Notes under the pieces: model-generated
The model's input: only the letters and a program-made list of their open reading frames with translations
Database searches by the model: none
What the model was told of the DNA's origin: nothing
Program-made: the position numbers and the translations under genes
In this document: piece by piece, positions 16,740-26,496 of the stretch
Position numbering within the stretch: the stretch's first letter is position 1
Layout: each line of letters opens with the position of its first letter
Assembly: GCA_944381635.1 (NCBI GenBank)
Contig: CALWLY010000012.1
Span: forward strand, 27,121-91,120
Direction: 5' to 3'
From: an uncultured Lachnospiraceae bacterium
GTDB taxonomy: Bacteria; Bacillota; Clostridia; Lachnospirales; Lachnospiraceae
Length of the DNA: 64,000 bases

Positions 16740-17375
16740 ATGGACAGTGATAACCTATATCGGGTACAAAAGGAAGATTTGCCGAAACTGGAGAAACTTT
16801 TGAGCAAATGTTTTGCGCTTGATCCGCTTTACCAGGAACTGATACCGGACGAAGAGATCAGAAAGAGGCTTATGCCGGAACTGTTTTCCTGCGATCTGAC
16901 AGAATTTTATGAAACCTGCGAGATTTTTGCGGACAGCAGTGAGATCAACGGAATTCTTGTTGTATCCGATGAATCTGAACCGTATAATCTTTTGAAATAT
17001 TATTTTACAGAAGTGCAGGCGGCCCTTCGCACGGAAGGGTATCTGATCAAGGAAGATCATTCCCTGAAGACTTTCTTCAATTTCTTTTTGGGAAGAGATT
17101 ATCTGAATTCCAGCTGGACAGACCAGCTTCACCAGAACAGAAGGCTTCACATTATTTATCTGGCGGTAGATCCCCATATGCAGCATCATGGAATTGCGGC
17201 CAGACTGATAGAAGAAGCGGCTGCATACGCCGAAAAAAATCGCATGATGATTTCTCTGGAAACACACAATCCGAAAAACGTGGAATTTTATCAGAATCAC
17301 GGCTTTAAAATTTTCGGCGTAGTGGAAAAACATTTCCATTTAAAACAATACTGCATGATAAGAGAAGTGCAGTGA
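16740..17375 (+). CDS. GNAT family N-acetyltransferase
   Basis: A 211-residue acetyl-CoA-dependent acetyltransferase. The acetyl-CoA loop is AVDPHMQHHGIAARLIEEA (motif A, about residues 141-160), and motif B is LETHNPKNVEFYQNHGFKIF. The acceptor is unknown. The enzyme is cytoplasmic, with no membrane segments. The ribosome binding site GAGGGA is slightly far from ATG 16740. It follows the M28 peptidase by 33 bp and probably shares its transcript. A 118-bp hairpin element begins right after the stop and separates it from the convergent lacI. Confidence 0.85.
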   Translation: MDSDNLYRVQKEDLPKLEKLLSKCFALDPLYQELIPDEEIRKRLMPELFSCDLTEFYETCEIFADSSEINGILVVSDESEPYNLLKYYFTEVQAALRTEGYLIKEDHSLKTFFNFFLGRDYLNSSWTDQLHQNRRLHIIYLAVDPHMQHHGIAARLIEEAAAYAEKNRMMISLETHNPKNVEFYQNHGFKIFGVVEKHFHLKQYCMIREVQ

Positions 17376-17376
17376 G

Positions 17377-17494
17377 AAAAGGGTGCCTGAAAATCCGGAA
17401 AAACTGTTTGCCCTGTCATATTTTGTGAAAATGATTGTCTGGAACAAAATATGGCAGCACAAACAGAAATTTCCTGATTTTAAGGCACCTTTTA
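17377..17494. repeat. Dispersed long-hairpin element, copy B
   Basis: A 118-bp imperfect palindrome. AAAAGGGTGCC pairs with GGCACCTTTT at the ends, and ATATTTTGT pairs with ACAAAATAT at the core. It lies between convergent genes and overlaps the lacI stop codon (17492-17494), so it can serve as a bidirectional terminator. Its core (CTGTTTG, TATTTTGTGA, ACAAAATA, CAAAC) matches copy A at 12761. Confidence 0.7.
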
Positions 17495-18493
17495 TGTTTC
17501 GGAAACCAGAGGTCCGGTGGAATTTCTGACAATAAGCTGGGCGTGAAGCAGCATAGTGCCGATTGAGACTTTATTAAGCAGACTGTCCAGAGCATAGTAA
17601 GCGCATTTTCCAAGTTCCGCCCGCTCCTGACGAACGGTAGTCATAGGAGGAGAGGTGTATGCACTGATGGGCAGGTCGTCAAAACCTATGATACTGATAT
17701 CTTTGGGAACGTGAAGTTCCAGCTGCTGGCACTGTACGATGGCGGCGTTGGCAATCTGATCATGACTGCATATGAGGCCGGTGACGCCCAGATTTAACAG
17801 ACGGGGCAGATGCTTCTGCATACATTCGGAGATATAATAAGAACTTCCGGCATAAGTCGGATCGGATTTGAGACCATTTTGACGCAGGGCGTGAAAAAAG
17901 GCCCTGTGCCTTACCTGCATGATATAAGCGCCGAGAGCGCCGCTCAGATAACCGATTTTTTTATGCCCCAGATTTTTTAAATGTTCCACAGCCAGTTCCA
18001 TGCCTTCGTTGTTGTCAATTCCTATATAAGTAGTGTTGGGATTGGACTGAATGTAGTTGTCATACAAAACGGCAGGAGTGCGGCTTGTCTGAAAATCTTT
18101 CATCCAGGGGTCGGAAAGAGAAAAACCAAGGACGAAAGAGCCCACATAGTCGTGTTCCAGCATAAATATGTCATAGGGGGTAAGTTTCTGGAGCTTTTCT
18201 GTGAAAGGCAGCACATCAACCTGATAACCGGCAGGTTCGGCCAGCTGCCGAAATCCCATAATAAGATCATATCCAAAGTGATGAGGTTCCTCATATTCTA
18301 TATTTTCAATAAGAACACACAGCTTTTTAGGGACATCCTTCTGACGGTGAAGTTTCGTGTATCCCATTTCCACCGCGGTTTCCAGTATGATTTTTCGTGA
18401 TGTTTCGCTGATATCCGGGGCACCATTCAGGGCTTTGGATACGGTTCCTTTGGAAATACCCAGTTTTTCAGCAATATCTTGTAAAGTAGCCAT
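17492..18493 (-). CDS. LacI family transcriptional regulator
   Basis: A 333-residue sugar-responsive repressor. The helix-turn-helix is TLQDIAEKLGISKGTVSKAL (residues 3-22), followed by the hinge and a periplasmic-binding-protein-like sensor domain (YIGIDNNEGMELAVEHL, IIGFDDLPISAY). ATG 18493 is chosen over an upstream in-frame start because it gives the canonical LacI N-terminus and has AAAGG 8-9 nt upstream. It diverges from the maltodextrin operon. Seven GTTTCG/CGAAAC hexamers in the shared 370-bp region, two of them at the likely transcription start of that operon, suggest it represses both directions until a maltodextrin ligand binds. Confidence 0.92.
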   Translation of the reverse strand: MATLQDIAEKLGISKGTVSKALNGAPDISETSRKIILETAVEMGYTKLHRQKDVPKKLCVLIENIEYEEPHHFGYDLIMGFRQLAEPAGYQVDVLPFTEKLQKLTPYDIFMLEHDYVGSFVLGFSLSDPWMKDFQTSRTPAVLYDNYIQSNPNTTYIGIDNNEGMELAVEHLKNLGHKKIGYLSGALGAYIMQVRHRAFFHALRQNGLKSDPTYAGSSYYISECMQKHLPRLLNLGVTGLICSHDQIANAAIVQCQQLELHVPKDISIIGFDDLPISAYTSPPMTTVRQERAELGKCAYYALDSLLNKVSIGTMLLHAQLIVRNSTGPLVSET

Positions 18494-18510
18494 GATATAC
18501 CTTTCTATAT

Positions 18511-18829
18511 GTTTCGTAATATAAAAATTCCTTTTTAAACAGAGCAAAAAAATAATAAACTGTACCGCAGCAAGTAAAAATTGACGCGATACAGATTCCT
18601 TTTTCTTATTATAGTCTCAAAAAAACATGAAAGCAATGCTATTTTCTGAAGTTTCGAAAAAAGTTTCGTAATGTTTATATATTGAATCAAACGTGCATTG
18701 TGAAATAATGACAAAAATGACGAAACGAAACTGTATAAAAGAAATGAAAATATAATTAGTGACCAAATACAGGATTGACGGATAAAGAACACGGGCGTAT
18801 TATAAAAACATAACGAAACAATACGAAAC
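18511..18829. promoter_or_regulatory. Cluster of seven GTTTCG/CGAAAC boxes between lacI and the maltodextrin operon
   Basis: GTTTCG occurs at 18511, 18651 and 18663. CGAAAC occurs at 18721, 18726, 18814 and 18824. Boxes are paired at 5-12 bp spacing, and the last pair (10 bp apart) lies at the expected start of transcription. They are candidate operator half-sites for the divergent LacI-type regulator. Confidence 0.6.
18775..18803 (+). promoter_or_regulatory. Promoter of the maltodextrin operon
   Basis: TTGACG (18775-18780), 17-bp spacer, TATTAT (18798-18803). The paired CGAAAC boxes at 18814 and 18824 lie immediately downstream, where a bound repressor would block RNA polymerase. GGGAGG precedes the start codon at 18864. 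Confidence 0.7.
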
Positions 18830-18863
18830 TTTATTAAAAATTTTTAAAGGGAGGAAGGAAGCT

Positions 18864-20096
18864 ATGAAGAGGAAAATAGCGGCTCTGGCGGCAGCAATAC
18901 TGGCATCTGTTGCTGTGGCAGGGTGCGGGATAGCCGGCGATTCTGACGGAGCACAGCGGGAAAAGGTTCGTCTGATGGTATGGTCCCCGTCGGAAGATCA
19001 GTCAAAGGAAAGTGGGGAATGGCTGCAGACAACCTGTGAACAATTTGCAAAGGAACATCCGGAATGGGACATCACTTTTGTTTACGGAGTGGCAGACGAG
19101 GCAACGGCCCCGGGATCGGTAAAGCAGGATCCGGAAGCCAGTGCAGACGTATATATGTTTGCAAACGATGGCCTCAGCGCCATGATTGATGCAAATACTG
19201 TAGTAAAATTCGGCGGCAAATATGCAGAGGAAATCCGGGCTACAAACTCTCCGGAAATTGTAGAATCTCTTACCAAGGACGGAGAAATCTACGGGGTGCC
19301 GTTTACGACCAATACCTGGTTTATGTACTATGACAAATCGGTCTTTTCGGAAGAAGACGTTAAAAATCTGGATACTATGCTGGAAAAAGGTGTCGTTTCC
19401 TTCCCTCTTACCAATTCCTGGTATCTGCCGGCGTTTTATATCGGAAACGGCTGTACCTTGTTTGGGGACGGAACACAGGAGGAGTTAGGTGTTGACTTCG
19501 GCGGGGAAAATGCGGTGGAAGTTACCAATTACCTGATTGATCTGGTTGACAATCCGAACTTCCGGGTTGATGCGGACGGTTCCGGTATTGCCGGCCTGAG
19601 AGACGGAAGCATTTCAGCTATGTTCTCCGGCTCCTGGGATGCCAATGCAGTGAAGGAAGCTTTGGGAGACAACATGGGGGTTGCGGCGCTTCCTACCTAC
19701 ACGCTGAACGGGGAAGAAGTACAGATGATGGCTTACGCCGGTTCTAAAGCCATTGCGGTAAATCCCAACTGCGAATACATGGTTCCGGCGGTGGAACTGG
19801 CAATTTACCTGGGATCGGCAAAAGCGCAGGAAGATCACTATGTTTTAAGAAATGTAATTCCCTGCAACACAGAGCTTTTGGCGCAGGACAATATTGCCAA
19901 CGACCCTCTTGTAGCGGCTCAGAACAGAACCTTTAATGAGACTTCTATTTTACAGCCCTTTGTAGCTTCCATGAACAACTGCTGGACGCCGGTGGAAAAC
20001 ATGGGCAAGGGAATTCGAAATAAGACAGTGACTCATGAGAATGCCAAAGAGCAGACGGAAGCAATGAATGAAGCGATGAACAGCAGCGGAATCTGA
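18864..20096 (+). CDS. Maltodextrin-type ABC transporter substrate-binding lipoprotein
   Basis: A 410-residue extracellular solute-binding protein (family 1, MalE-like), anchored to the outer face of the membrane by a lipid on Cys21 (signal peptide ending VAVAGC). The mature part starts with VRLMVWSPSEDQ and carries typical binding-protein blocks such as YGVPFTTNTWFMYYDKS and GSISAMFSGSWDANAV. The operon holds two MalFG-like permeases, a pullulanase and a debranching enzyme, so alpha-1,4/1,6-glucan oligosaccharides are the likely ligand. Its promoter faces lacI. There is no ATPase gene in the operon; a shared MsmK-type ATPase encoded elsewhere is expected. Confidence 0.9.
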   Translation: MKRKIAALAAAILASVAVAGCGIAGDSDGAQREKVRLMVWSPSEDQSKESGEWLQTTCEQFAKEHPEWDITFVYGVADEATAPGSVKQDPEASADVYMFANDGLSAMIDANTVVKFGGKYAEEIRATNSPEIVESLTKDGEIYGVPFTTNTWFMYYDKSVFSEEDVKNLDTMLEKGVVSFPLTNSWYLPAFYIGNGCTLFGDGTQEELGVDFGGENAVEVTNYLIDLVDNPNFRVDADGSGIAGLRDGSISAMFSGSWDANAVKEALGDNMGVAALPTYTLNGEEVQMMAYAGSKAIAVNPNCEYMVPAVELAIYLGSAKAQEDHYVLRNVIPCNTELLAQDNIANDPLVAAQNRTFNETSILQPFVASMNNCWTPVENMGKGIRNKTVTHENAKEQTEAMNEAMNSSGI

Positions 20097-20122
20097 TTAC
20101 CGGTTTAGGGAAGGGAGTAGTT

Positions 20123-21502
20123 ATGAAAATATTCAAAAAATATGCGACGGAATTTCCGACTCCATATACCTGCATGAATGCCATCAGGGAGGGCGGACTG
20201 GAAACGAAGCTGACAATGGTATTGATGGGACTTGGAAATTTTGTACATAAACAGAAAATCAAAGGACTTTTGTTCCTGGCTATTGAAGTGGCATATATCG
20301 TTTTTATGGCAGTGGTGGGCATTGGATGCCTGAGCCAGCTTGGAAGCCTGGGAAGCGTGCCACAGCAGGAAGTCTGGGACGAAGCGCAGCAGGTATATCT
20401 GTACACCAAAGGCGATCAGTCGATTCTGATCCTTCTCTACGGCATTGCTGTTATTTTACTTACTGTTTTTATGGTATGTGCCTGGAGATGTTCCCTGAAA
20501 AGTGCTTACAAAGCAGAATGCCTGGAAAAATCTGGGAAGCATGTAAATACTTTTCTGGAAGATCTTAAAACATTGACTCATGAAAATCTGCACAGACTGC
20601 TGATGACACCGCCTATGATCTTCATCTTCGCGTTCACAGTGCTGCCTCTTATTTTCATGATCTGTATGGCATTTACCAATTACAGCATTATCGACAACCA
20701 TCTGATGCTGTTTGACTGGGTCGGACTGGATAACTTTGTGGCTCTGTTTGACTCCAGCAGTATTCTGGGAAGTACGTTCTGGTCTGTACTTGGATGGACG
20801 TTAGTATGGGCGTTTTTTGCAACGTTCACCAATTATATTTTCGGTATGATCCTTTCGATTTTGATCAACAGAAAGGATACCAAAGCAAAAGGTTTCTGGA
20901 GATTCTGCTTTGTACTTTCCTGCGCAGTGCCCATGTTCGTATCTTTGCTGATTATGAGAACCATGCTTCAGCCTGATGGAGCTGTCAATGTACTTCTGAG
21001 AAATCTCGGACTGATCGCACAGGATGCCAGCCTTCCTTTCTTCACAGATCCGACCTGGGCGAGAGTGACCGTTATTGTAGTAAATATCTGGGTGGGCGTT
21101 CCCTACACACTGCTTCAGCTTACCGGCGTTCTTCAGAATATTCCGGCAGAGCTTTACGAAGCGGCTAAGGTGGATGGTGCCAATCCCATACAGACTTTCT
21201 TTAAAATTACATTGCCCTATATGTTATATGTAACTACACCTTATCTGATTGTGACATTTACCGGAAATGTAAATAACTTCAACGTAATATACCTGCTTTC
21301 CGGAGGCGACCCGGTGACCAACCTTTCTTCCACGGCAGGAAGCACAGACCTTCTGGTTACCTGGCTGTATAAGCTGACCGTAGATAAACAGTACTACAAC
21401 GTGGGTGCTGTCATCGGTATCTTTACCTTTATCATCCTTGCAGTGGGCGCGCTGTTTACTTACCATCGCAGCAAGTCTTATAAAGAGGAAGGAGGATTTT
21501 AA
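20123..21502 (+). CDS. MalF-like ABC transporter permease
   Basis: A 459-residue sugar permease with about eight membrane segments. It is longer than minimal permeases because of an N-terminal region with two helices (about residues 48-75 and 95-120), as in MalF. The ATPase-contacting EAA loop reads ELYEAAKVDGANPIQTFFKITLP, with the sequence GVPYTLLQLTGVLQN just before. It pairs with the next gene, only 2 bp downstream, to form the membrane channel for the binding protein encoded upstream. GGGAGTAG precedes ATG 20123. Confidence 0.93.
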   Translation: MKIFKKYATEFPTPYTCMNAIREGGLETKLTMVLMGLGNFVHKQKIKGLLFLAIEVAYIVFMAVVGIGCLSQLGSLGSVPQQEVWDEAQQVYLYTKGDQSILILLYGIAVILLTVFMVCAWRCSLKSAYKAECLEKSGKHVNTFLEDLKTLTHENLHRLLMTPPMIFIFAFTVLPLIFMICMAFTNYSIIDNHLMLFDWVGLDNFVALFDSSSILGSTFWSVLGWTLVWAFFATFTNYIFGMILSILINRKDTKAKGFWRFCFVLSCAVPMFVSLLIMRTMLQPDGAVNVLLRNLGLIAQDASLPFFTDPTWARVTVIVVNIWVGVPYTLLQLTGVLQNIPAELYEAAKVDGANPIQTFFKITLPYMLYVTTPYLIVTFTGNVNNFNVIYLLSGGDPVTNLSSTAGSTDLLVTWLYKLTVDKQYYNVGAVIGIFTFIILAVGALFTYHRSKSYKEEGGF

Positions 21503-21504
21503 TC

Positions 21505-22377
21505 ATGTCTGTAAAGAAAGAATATTCTGCCAAAAGAAAGCGTTTTATCAACAATACCATCGTCCATGTTATATTGGCGATACTGGCAATTATCTGGGTA
21601 TTTCCCATTTTCTGGGTAATTCTCACCAGCTTCCGTGCGGAAAAGGGGTCTTATGTGTCAACCTTTTTCCCGCAGTCCTACACTCTTGACAATTACATCA
21701 GACTGTTTACGGATACTTCGATTCTGAATTTCCCGCAGATGTTTATGAATACCTTGTTTGTTGCCATTTGTTCCTGTATCCTGTCAAGCTTTTATGTGCT
21801 TGCAGTGTCCTACTGTCTGTCCAGACTTCGCTTTAAAATGCGCAAGCCCTATATGAATATGGCCATGATTCTGGGCTTGTTCCCGGGCTTTATGTCCATG
21901 ATCGCGGTATATTTCATTTTGAAGGCGTTAGGACTGACAGAGGGAAACCTGATTCGTCTGGCATTGATTTTGTGTTATTCCGGCAGTGCGGGGCTTGGTT
22001 TCCAGATTGCAAAGGGATTCTTTGATACGATTCCCCTGGCGGTGGACGAGGCAGCGTTGATCGACGGCTGCAGCAGATGGCAGATTTTCAGCAAAATCAC
22101 ATTGCCGTTAAGCAAACCCATCATTATTTATACGGTTTTGACAGCGTTTATGGCTCCCTGGGTAGACTTCATTTTTGCAAGAGTTATCTGCCGCGCCAAT
22201 GCGGACCAGTACACAGTGGCCATCGGTTTGTGGAGAATGCTGGAAAAAGAATACATTGACAGCTGGTACACCAGCTTCGCGGCCGGTGCGGTATTGATTT
22301 CCATACCGATAGCGATTCTGTTCCTGTCCCTGCAGAAATACTATGTGGATGGACTGTCCGGTGCAGTAAAAGGCTGA
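21505..22377 (+). CDS. MalG-like ABC transporter permease
   Basis: A 290-residue carbohydrate permease with six membrane segments. The EAA loop is AVDEAALIDGCSRWQIFSKITLP (near residue 178), and the C-terminus YYVDGLSGAVKG is the typical MalG/MsmG tail. It is separated by 2 bp from the MalF-like gene, with AGGAGG overlapping that gene's end. The two permeases are expected to use a housekeeping MsmK-like ATPase that is not in this window. Pullulanase follows after 18 bp. Confidence 0.94.
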   Translation: MSVKKEYSAKRKRFINNTIVHVILAILAIIWVFPIFWVILTSFRAEKGSYVSTFFPQSYTLDNYIRLFTDTSILNFPQMFMNTLFVAICSCILSSFYVLAVSYCLSRLRFKMRKPYMNMAMILGLFPGFMSMIAVYFILKALGLTEGNLIRLALILCYSGSAGLGFQIAKGFFDTIPLAVDEAALIDGCSRWQIFSKITLPLSKPIIIYTVLTAFMAPWVDFIFARVICRANADQYTVAIGLWRMLEKEYIDSWYTSFAAGAVLISIPIAILFLSLQKYYVDGLSGAVKG

Positions 22378-22395
22378 TAAAAATTCAGGAGAGAT

Positions 22396-24366
22396 ATGAA
22401 AACTGTAAAAGAATATAAAGAATGGTACCGGTCACCGGAATTTGAAAAGAATTATACTTGCGAACAAAAAGACTTTGGCGCTCTGTGCAGTGAAAAGGGC
22501 TCCGTTTTTAAGCTTTGGAGCCCGGCAGCCGAAAAAGTGACGCTGCAGCTTTACAAAAAGGGAAACAAAGGAGACGCTTTTTTGAAAATTCCCATGGAAA
22601 GAGAGGAAAAAGGGGTATGGGGTTACTGCACGCGGGAGAACCTGCACGGTGTGTACTATGATTATGTGCTTTCCTTTGAGGGAAAGGAAGTGACAAGTGC
22701 GGACCCCTGGGCCAGAGCCTGCGGCGTCAACGGAAAGAGAAGCATGGCTGTGGATTTATCCAGAACCAATCCCGAAGGCTGGCAGGAGGATAAGGCGCCG
22801 GCATACCAGGAGGAAAATGTAATCTATGAAATCCATGTAGGTGAGTTTTCCTGGCACAAATCAGGGGGATTCCCTGAAAAATACCGTGGCACTTACAAGG
22901 CGCTTACCTGCGCTCATACAACTTTGAACAACGATGGCATACATCCTACCGGGCTTGATTATTTGAAAGAGCTGGGAGTAACTCACATACAGCTGATGCC
23001 GGTGTTTGATTACGGCTCCGTGGATGAGGCGGGGGACAGAGAGCAGTTCAACTGGGGATACGATCCGGTAAACTATAACGTTCCGGAAGGGTCTTACGCT
23101 ACGGATGCAGAAAACGGAGAGGTGAGAATCCGGGAACTGAAAGAAATGATCCAGTCTCTTCACAGAAACGGATTTCGTGTGATCATGGACGTAGTTTACA
23201 ATCACACTTATTCCATGGATTCCTGTTTTCAGCGTACTATGCCCTGGTATTACTACCGGACGAAAGAAGATGGCACACCGGAAAACAGCTCAGCCTGCGG
23301 AAATGACGTGGCAAGCGAGCGGACCATGTGCGGCAAGTACATTCTGGAGTCTGTACTTTACTGGGCGGAAGAATATCATATGGATGGATTTCGCTTTGAC
23401 CTGATGGGACTTTTGGATGTGGAGCTTTTAAATGCCATCCGCAAAGCGCTGGATGAGAAGTTTGGAAAAGGGGAAAAGCTCATGTACGGCGAGCCCTGGG
23501 CGGCGGCGTCTTCTCCTATGGAAGGCGGAGCGAAACCTGCGCTGAAAGAAAACATTGGACTGCTGGATGAAAACGTGGGTATGTTCTGCGATAATCTGCG
23601 GGATGCGGTAAAAGGACATGTTTTTGAAGGGGAGCTTCCCGGATTTGTAAACGGCGGCAAAGGACTGGAAAAAGATATTGTAAACGGGGTTCGTGCCTGG
23701 TGCAAACCGGAGAAGGGAGATATGGGAATCAAGGCGCCTTCTCAGGTTATTTCCTACGTATCAGCCCACGACAACTGGACTTTATGGGATAAGCTGTCCC
23801 TTACCATAGAATCGGGAAAGGATTCCAGGAAAGCGATCAGAGACCGCCTGGCAGCCAATCGTCTGGCGGCAGGCATCTATATGACCTGCCAGGGAAATCT
23901 GTTTTTCCTGTCCGGGGAGGAATTTGCCAGAACAAAGGATGGGGTGGAAAACAGCTACAACTCATCCCGGACAATCAATCGGATGGATTGGGAAAGGGCC
24001 TATGAGAACACAGAGCTGAGACGCTATTATCAGGGGCTTATCGCACTGCGCAAAAAGCTTCCGGGGCTTTGCGATAAAACACCGGGAGCCGAAAAAAGAA
24101 TCCTTATGGAGCGCACGGGGAAAAATATGGCTGCTGTTCTTGTGGACAACACGGGAGAAAAAGCTTCGGAGTGGGAGCAGATTTATTTGATTTATTATGC
24201 CGGCAGGAAACGGACGGAAGCAGAATTGCCGGAAGGAGAGTGGGAGATTCTAGCCGACGGGGAAAACAGTTTCCTGTGGAAAAATCCGGAAACGGCTGCG
24301 GGAAAGCTGACAGTTTCCAAAACAAGCGTAAGAATACTGGGAAAAAGAAAAAAGGCAGAAGGGTGA
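22396..24366 (+). CDS. pulA: Type I pullulanase (GH13), intracellular
   Basis: A 656-residue debranching enzyme hydrolysing alpha-1,6 links in branched maltodextrins. The N-terminal CBM48-like domain (about residues 30-120) is followed by the GH13 barrel. The pullulanase signature FNWGYDPVNYNVPEGSY is present. Catalytic residues are Asp335 (DGFRFDLMG, nucleophile), Glu366 (MYGEPW, acid/base) and Asp459 (SAHDNWTLWD). There is no signal peptide, so it acts on oligosaccharides after import by the transporter encoded just upstream. The spacing of 18 bp and 9 bp to its neighbours places it in the maltodextrin operon. Confidence 0.94.
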   Translation: MKTVKEYKEWYRSPEFEKNYTCEQKDFGALCSEKGSVFKLWSPAAEKVTLQLYKKGNKGDAFLKIPMEREEKGVWGYCTRENLHGVYYDYVLSFEGKEVTSADPWARACGVNGKRSMAVDLSRTNPEGWQEDKAPAYQEENVIYEIHVGEFSWHKSGGFPEKYRGTYKALTCAHTTLNNDGIHPTGLDYLKELGVTHIQLMPVFDYGSVDEAGDREQFNWGYDPVNYNVPEGSYATDAENGEVRIRELKEMIQSLHRNGFRVIMDVVYNHTYSMDSCFQRTMPWYYYRTKEDGTPENSSACGNDVASERTMCGKYILESVLYWAEEYHMDGFRFDLMGLLDVELLNAIRKALDEKFGKGEKLMYGEPWAAASSPMEGGAKPALKENIGLLDENVGMFCDNLRDAVKGHVFEGELPGFVNGGKGLEKDIVNGVRAWCKPEKGDMGIKAPSQVISYVSAHDNWTLWDKLSLTIESGKDSRKAIRDRLAANRLAAGIYMTCQGNLFFLSGEEFARTKDGVENSYNSSRTINRMDWERAYENTELRRYYQGLIALRKKLPGLCDKTPGAEKRILMERTGKNMAAVLVDNTGEKASEWEQIYLIYYAGRKRTEAELPEGEWEILADGENSFLWKNPETAAGKLTVSKTSVRILGKRKKAEG

Positions 24367-24375
24367 CGAAAGCAT

Positions 24376-26334
24376 ATGAAATGGATCTATGGCAGACAGG
24401 ATTTTAAAACTTTGGAGAGAGGGCAGGAAAACTGTTATCTTCTTACCAATGGCCTGGGAGGATTCTCTTCCATGACAATGACCGGTTCAGTCAGCAGAAA
24501 CGATCACGCCTTTCTGATGGCCTGCATGCAGGCGCCGAACCACCGCATCAATATGGTTCACCGCCTTTGCGAGAAATTAAAGCTGGGGGATGAGGAGTGC
24601 TTTCTGTCTTCTCAGGAATTTGCAGACGGACACAGAGAAAACGGCTTTGAATTTCTGACCAGTTTTACCTTTGAAGATACGCCGGTCTGGCTTTTTCATA
24701 AAGACGGGGTGGAAATCCGCAAAGAAATAGGGATGAGGCAGAAGCGCAATGAAGCGGCAGTAGTTTATGAAGTTGACAATCGAAGCAGAAAAGAATGTAC
24801 GCTGACAGTTATGCCGTTTCTGCAGTTTACGCCGAAAGGCAGTGATCTGAAGGAAGAGGAGAAATTTACGGCAGGGGAAAATTGGGTTCGGGCAAACGGT
24901 CTTTCCCTTCTGTTTTCAACAAACGGGAAAGTGATGCGGATTCCGGAAAAGAAAGAGACTTACTATTACAGTTACGATGTGTGTGACGGCAGAAGAGAGA
25001 CGGGAAGCGCAGTGGCGGAACATGAAATCAGTCTGACGGTAAACCCTGGTCAAAAGGCGGTTCTCACCTTTTCCTGTCTGGCGCAGAAGGATGATTCCTG
25101 TCTTTTGCAGGAAAACTTTCCGGCGGAAGAAGTGATAGAAGAGACGAAACGATATCGGAAAGAGCTGGAACAAAAAGCCGGGTTTTCTTCAGAACTTGCA
25201 AGGACTCTTTCCAAAAGTGCGGCTCAGTTTGTTTCAGAAAGAGAATCCACCAAAGGAGACACGATTCTGGCAGGTTTTCCGTTTTTTGAGGATTGGGGCA
25301 GAGATACGATGATTGCGCTGCCGGGGGTATGTATCAGCACCGGTCAGTATGAAACCGCAAAAAGAATTTTGTTGACCTTTGCAGTCAATGAAAAAGACGG
25401 ACTGATGCCGAACCTGTTTCCCGAGGGAGGAAAAGAACCTCTCTATAATACGGTGGATGCGGCTCTTTTGTTTATCAACTGCGTATATCTTTACTGGAAA
25501 GCTACGAAAGATATGGACTTTGTCCGTCAGGTTTATCCGGTGATGGAAAGAATCATAAAAGGATATGAAAAAGGAACGGGGTTTGGCGTTCGCATGCAGG
25601 AGGACGGTCTGATTGCAGCAGGCGAAGGGCTGGCTCAGGTGACCTGGATGGATGTTCGTGTGGATGATATTTTGCCTACGCCCCGTCACGGAAAGCCGGT
25701 GGAGATCAATGCCTACTGGTACAATGCCCTCTGTATCATGTCGTTGTTTTCAAAACACATGGATAAACCGGCAAAATGGTATCAGGATACGGCGGAACTT
25801 GTGAAAAAATCTTTCTGTGAAAAATTCTGGATGGAAGAGAAGCATTGTCTGAAAGATCTGGTGTCCGGAACCGAAGCGGATGAACAGATTCGATGCAACC
25901 AGATCTGGGCGGTTTCCATGCCTTTTACCATGCTGGAGCGTGATAGGGAAAAACAGGTAGTGGAAACGGTGTTTGAAAAGCTTTACACTCCCTACGGACT
26001 GCGCACTCTTGACAGTGAAGATGCTCAGTTTCATCCTTACTATGGCGGAAAGATGGAGGAAAGAGATATGGCATATCACCAGGGAACGGTCTGGACGTTC
26101 CCGTTGGGAGGCTATTATCTTGCCTATTTGAAAGTGAATGATTATTCTGAAAAAGCAAAAAGGGAAGTGATGCGGCAGCTGGAGGTAATGGAGAGCGCCA
26201 TGAGGGAAGGCTGTATCGGACAGCTTCCGGAGATTTATGACGGAAAGAATCCAACCTCCTCAAAAGGCTGTTTTGCCCAGGCCTGGAGCGTGGGCGAGAT
26301 ACTTCGGGTCTACGAAGCTTTGGAGCGCGGGTGA
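24376..26334 (+). CDS. Glycogen debranching enzyme, amylo-alpha-1,6-glucosidase type (GH133)
   Basis: A 652-residue enzyme with an N-terminal GDE_N domain (about 1-240; LLTNGLGGFSSMTMTG) and an (alpha/alpha)6-barrel GDE_C domain. The conserved block FPFFEDWGRDTMIALPG carries the catalytic-site acidic residues, and the AYHQGTVWTFPLGGYYLAYL segment lies near the C-terminus. It removes alpha-1,6-linked glucose from limit dextrins. Lacking a signal peptide, it works in the cytoplasm beside the pullulanase and gives the operon two independent debranching activities. It ends the operon; a bidirectional terminator follows. Confidence 0.9.
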   Translation: MKWIYGRQDFKTLERGQENCYLLTNGLGGFSSMTMTGSVSRNDHAFLMACMQAPNHRINMVHRLCEKLKLGDEECFLSSQEFADGHRENGFEFLTSFTFEDTPVWLFHKDGVEIRKEIGMRQKRNEAAVVYEVDNRSRKECTLTVMPFLQFTPKGSDLKEEEKFTAGENWVRANGLSLLFSTNGKVMRIPEKKETYYYSYDVCDGRRETGSAVAEHEISLTVNPGQKAVLTFSCLAQKDDSCLLQENFPAEEVIEETKRYRKELEQKAGFSSELARTLSKSAAQFVSERESTKGDTILAGFPFFEDWGRDTMIALPGVCISTGQYETAKRILLTFAVNEKDGLMPNLFPEGGKEPLYNTVDAALLFINCVYLYWKATKDMDFVRQVYPVMERIIKGYEKGTGFGVRMQEDGLIAAGEGLAQVTWMDVRVDDILPTPRHGKPVEINAYWYNALCIMSLFSKHMDKPAKWYQDTAELVKKSFCEKFWMEEKHCLKDLVSGTEADEQIRCNQIWAVSMPFTMLERDREKQVVETVFEKLYTPYGLRTLDSEDAQFHPYYGGKMEERDMAYHQGTVWTFPLGGYYLAYLKVNDYSEKAKREVMRQLEVMESAMREGCIGQLPEIYDGKNPTSSKGCFAQAWSVGEILRVYEALERG

Positions 26335-26404
26335 CCTCTGTGTTTGGGTATTTCACTCCTGGTATGCTTTAGGATATTTTTGCGCTAAGCATTTTCAAAA
26401 TCTA

Positions 26405-26459
26405 AAAACATGAGAAAGCAGCCTTTTTCTGGGGGAGAATGGGCTGTTTTCTCATGTTT
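26405..26459. terminator. Bidirectional terminator between convergent operons
   Basis: Arms 26405-26422 (AAACATGAGAAAGCAGCC) and 26441-26459 pair almost fully. On the reverse strand the stem is followed by TTTTTAG, so the clearest role is to end the ABC transporter operon. It also lies downstream of the debranching gene. Confidence 0.7.
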
Positions 26460-26496
26460 ATCGAGATTTTGACTTTATCGCTTTTGGTAAAAGCTG

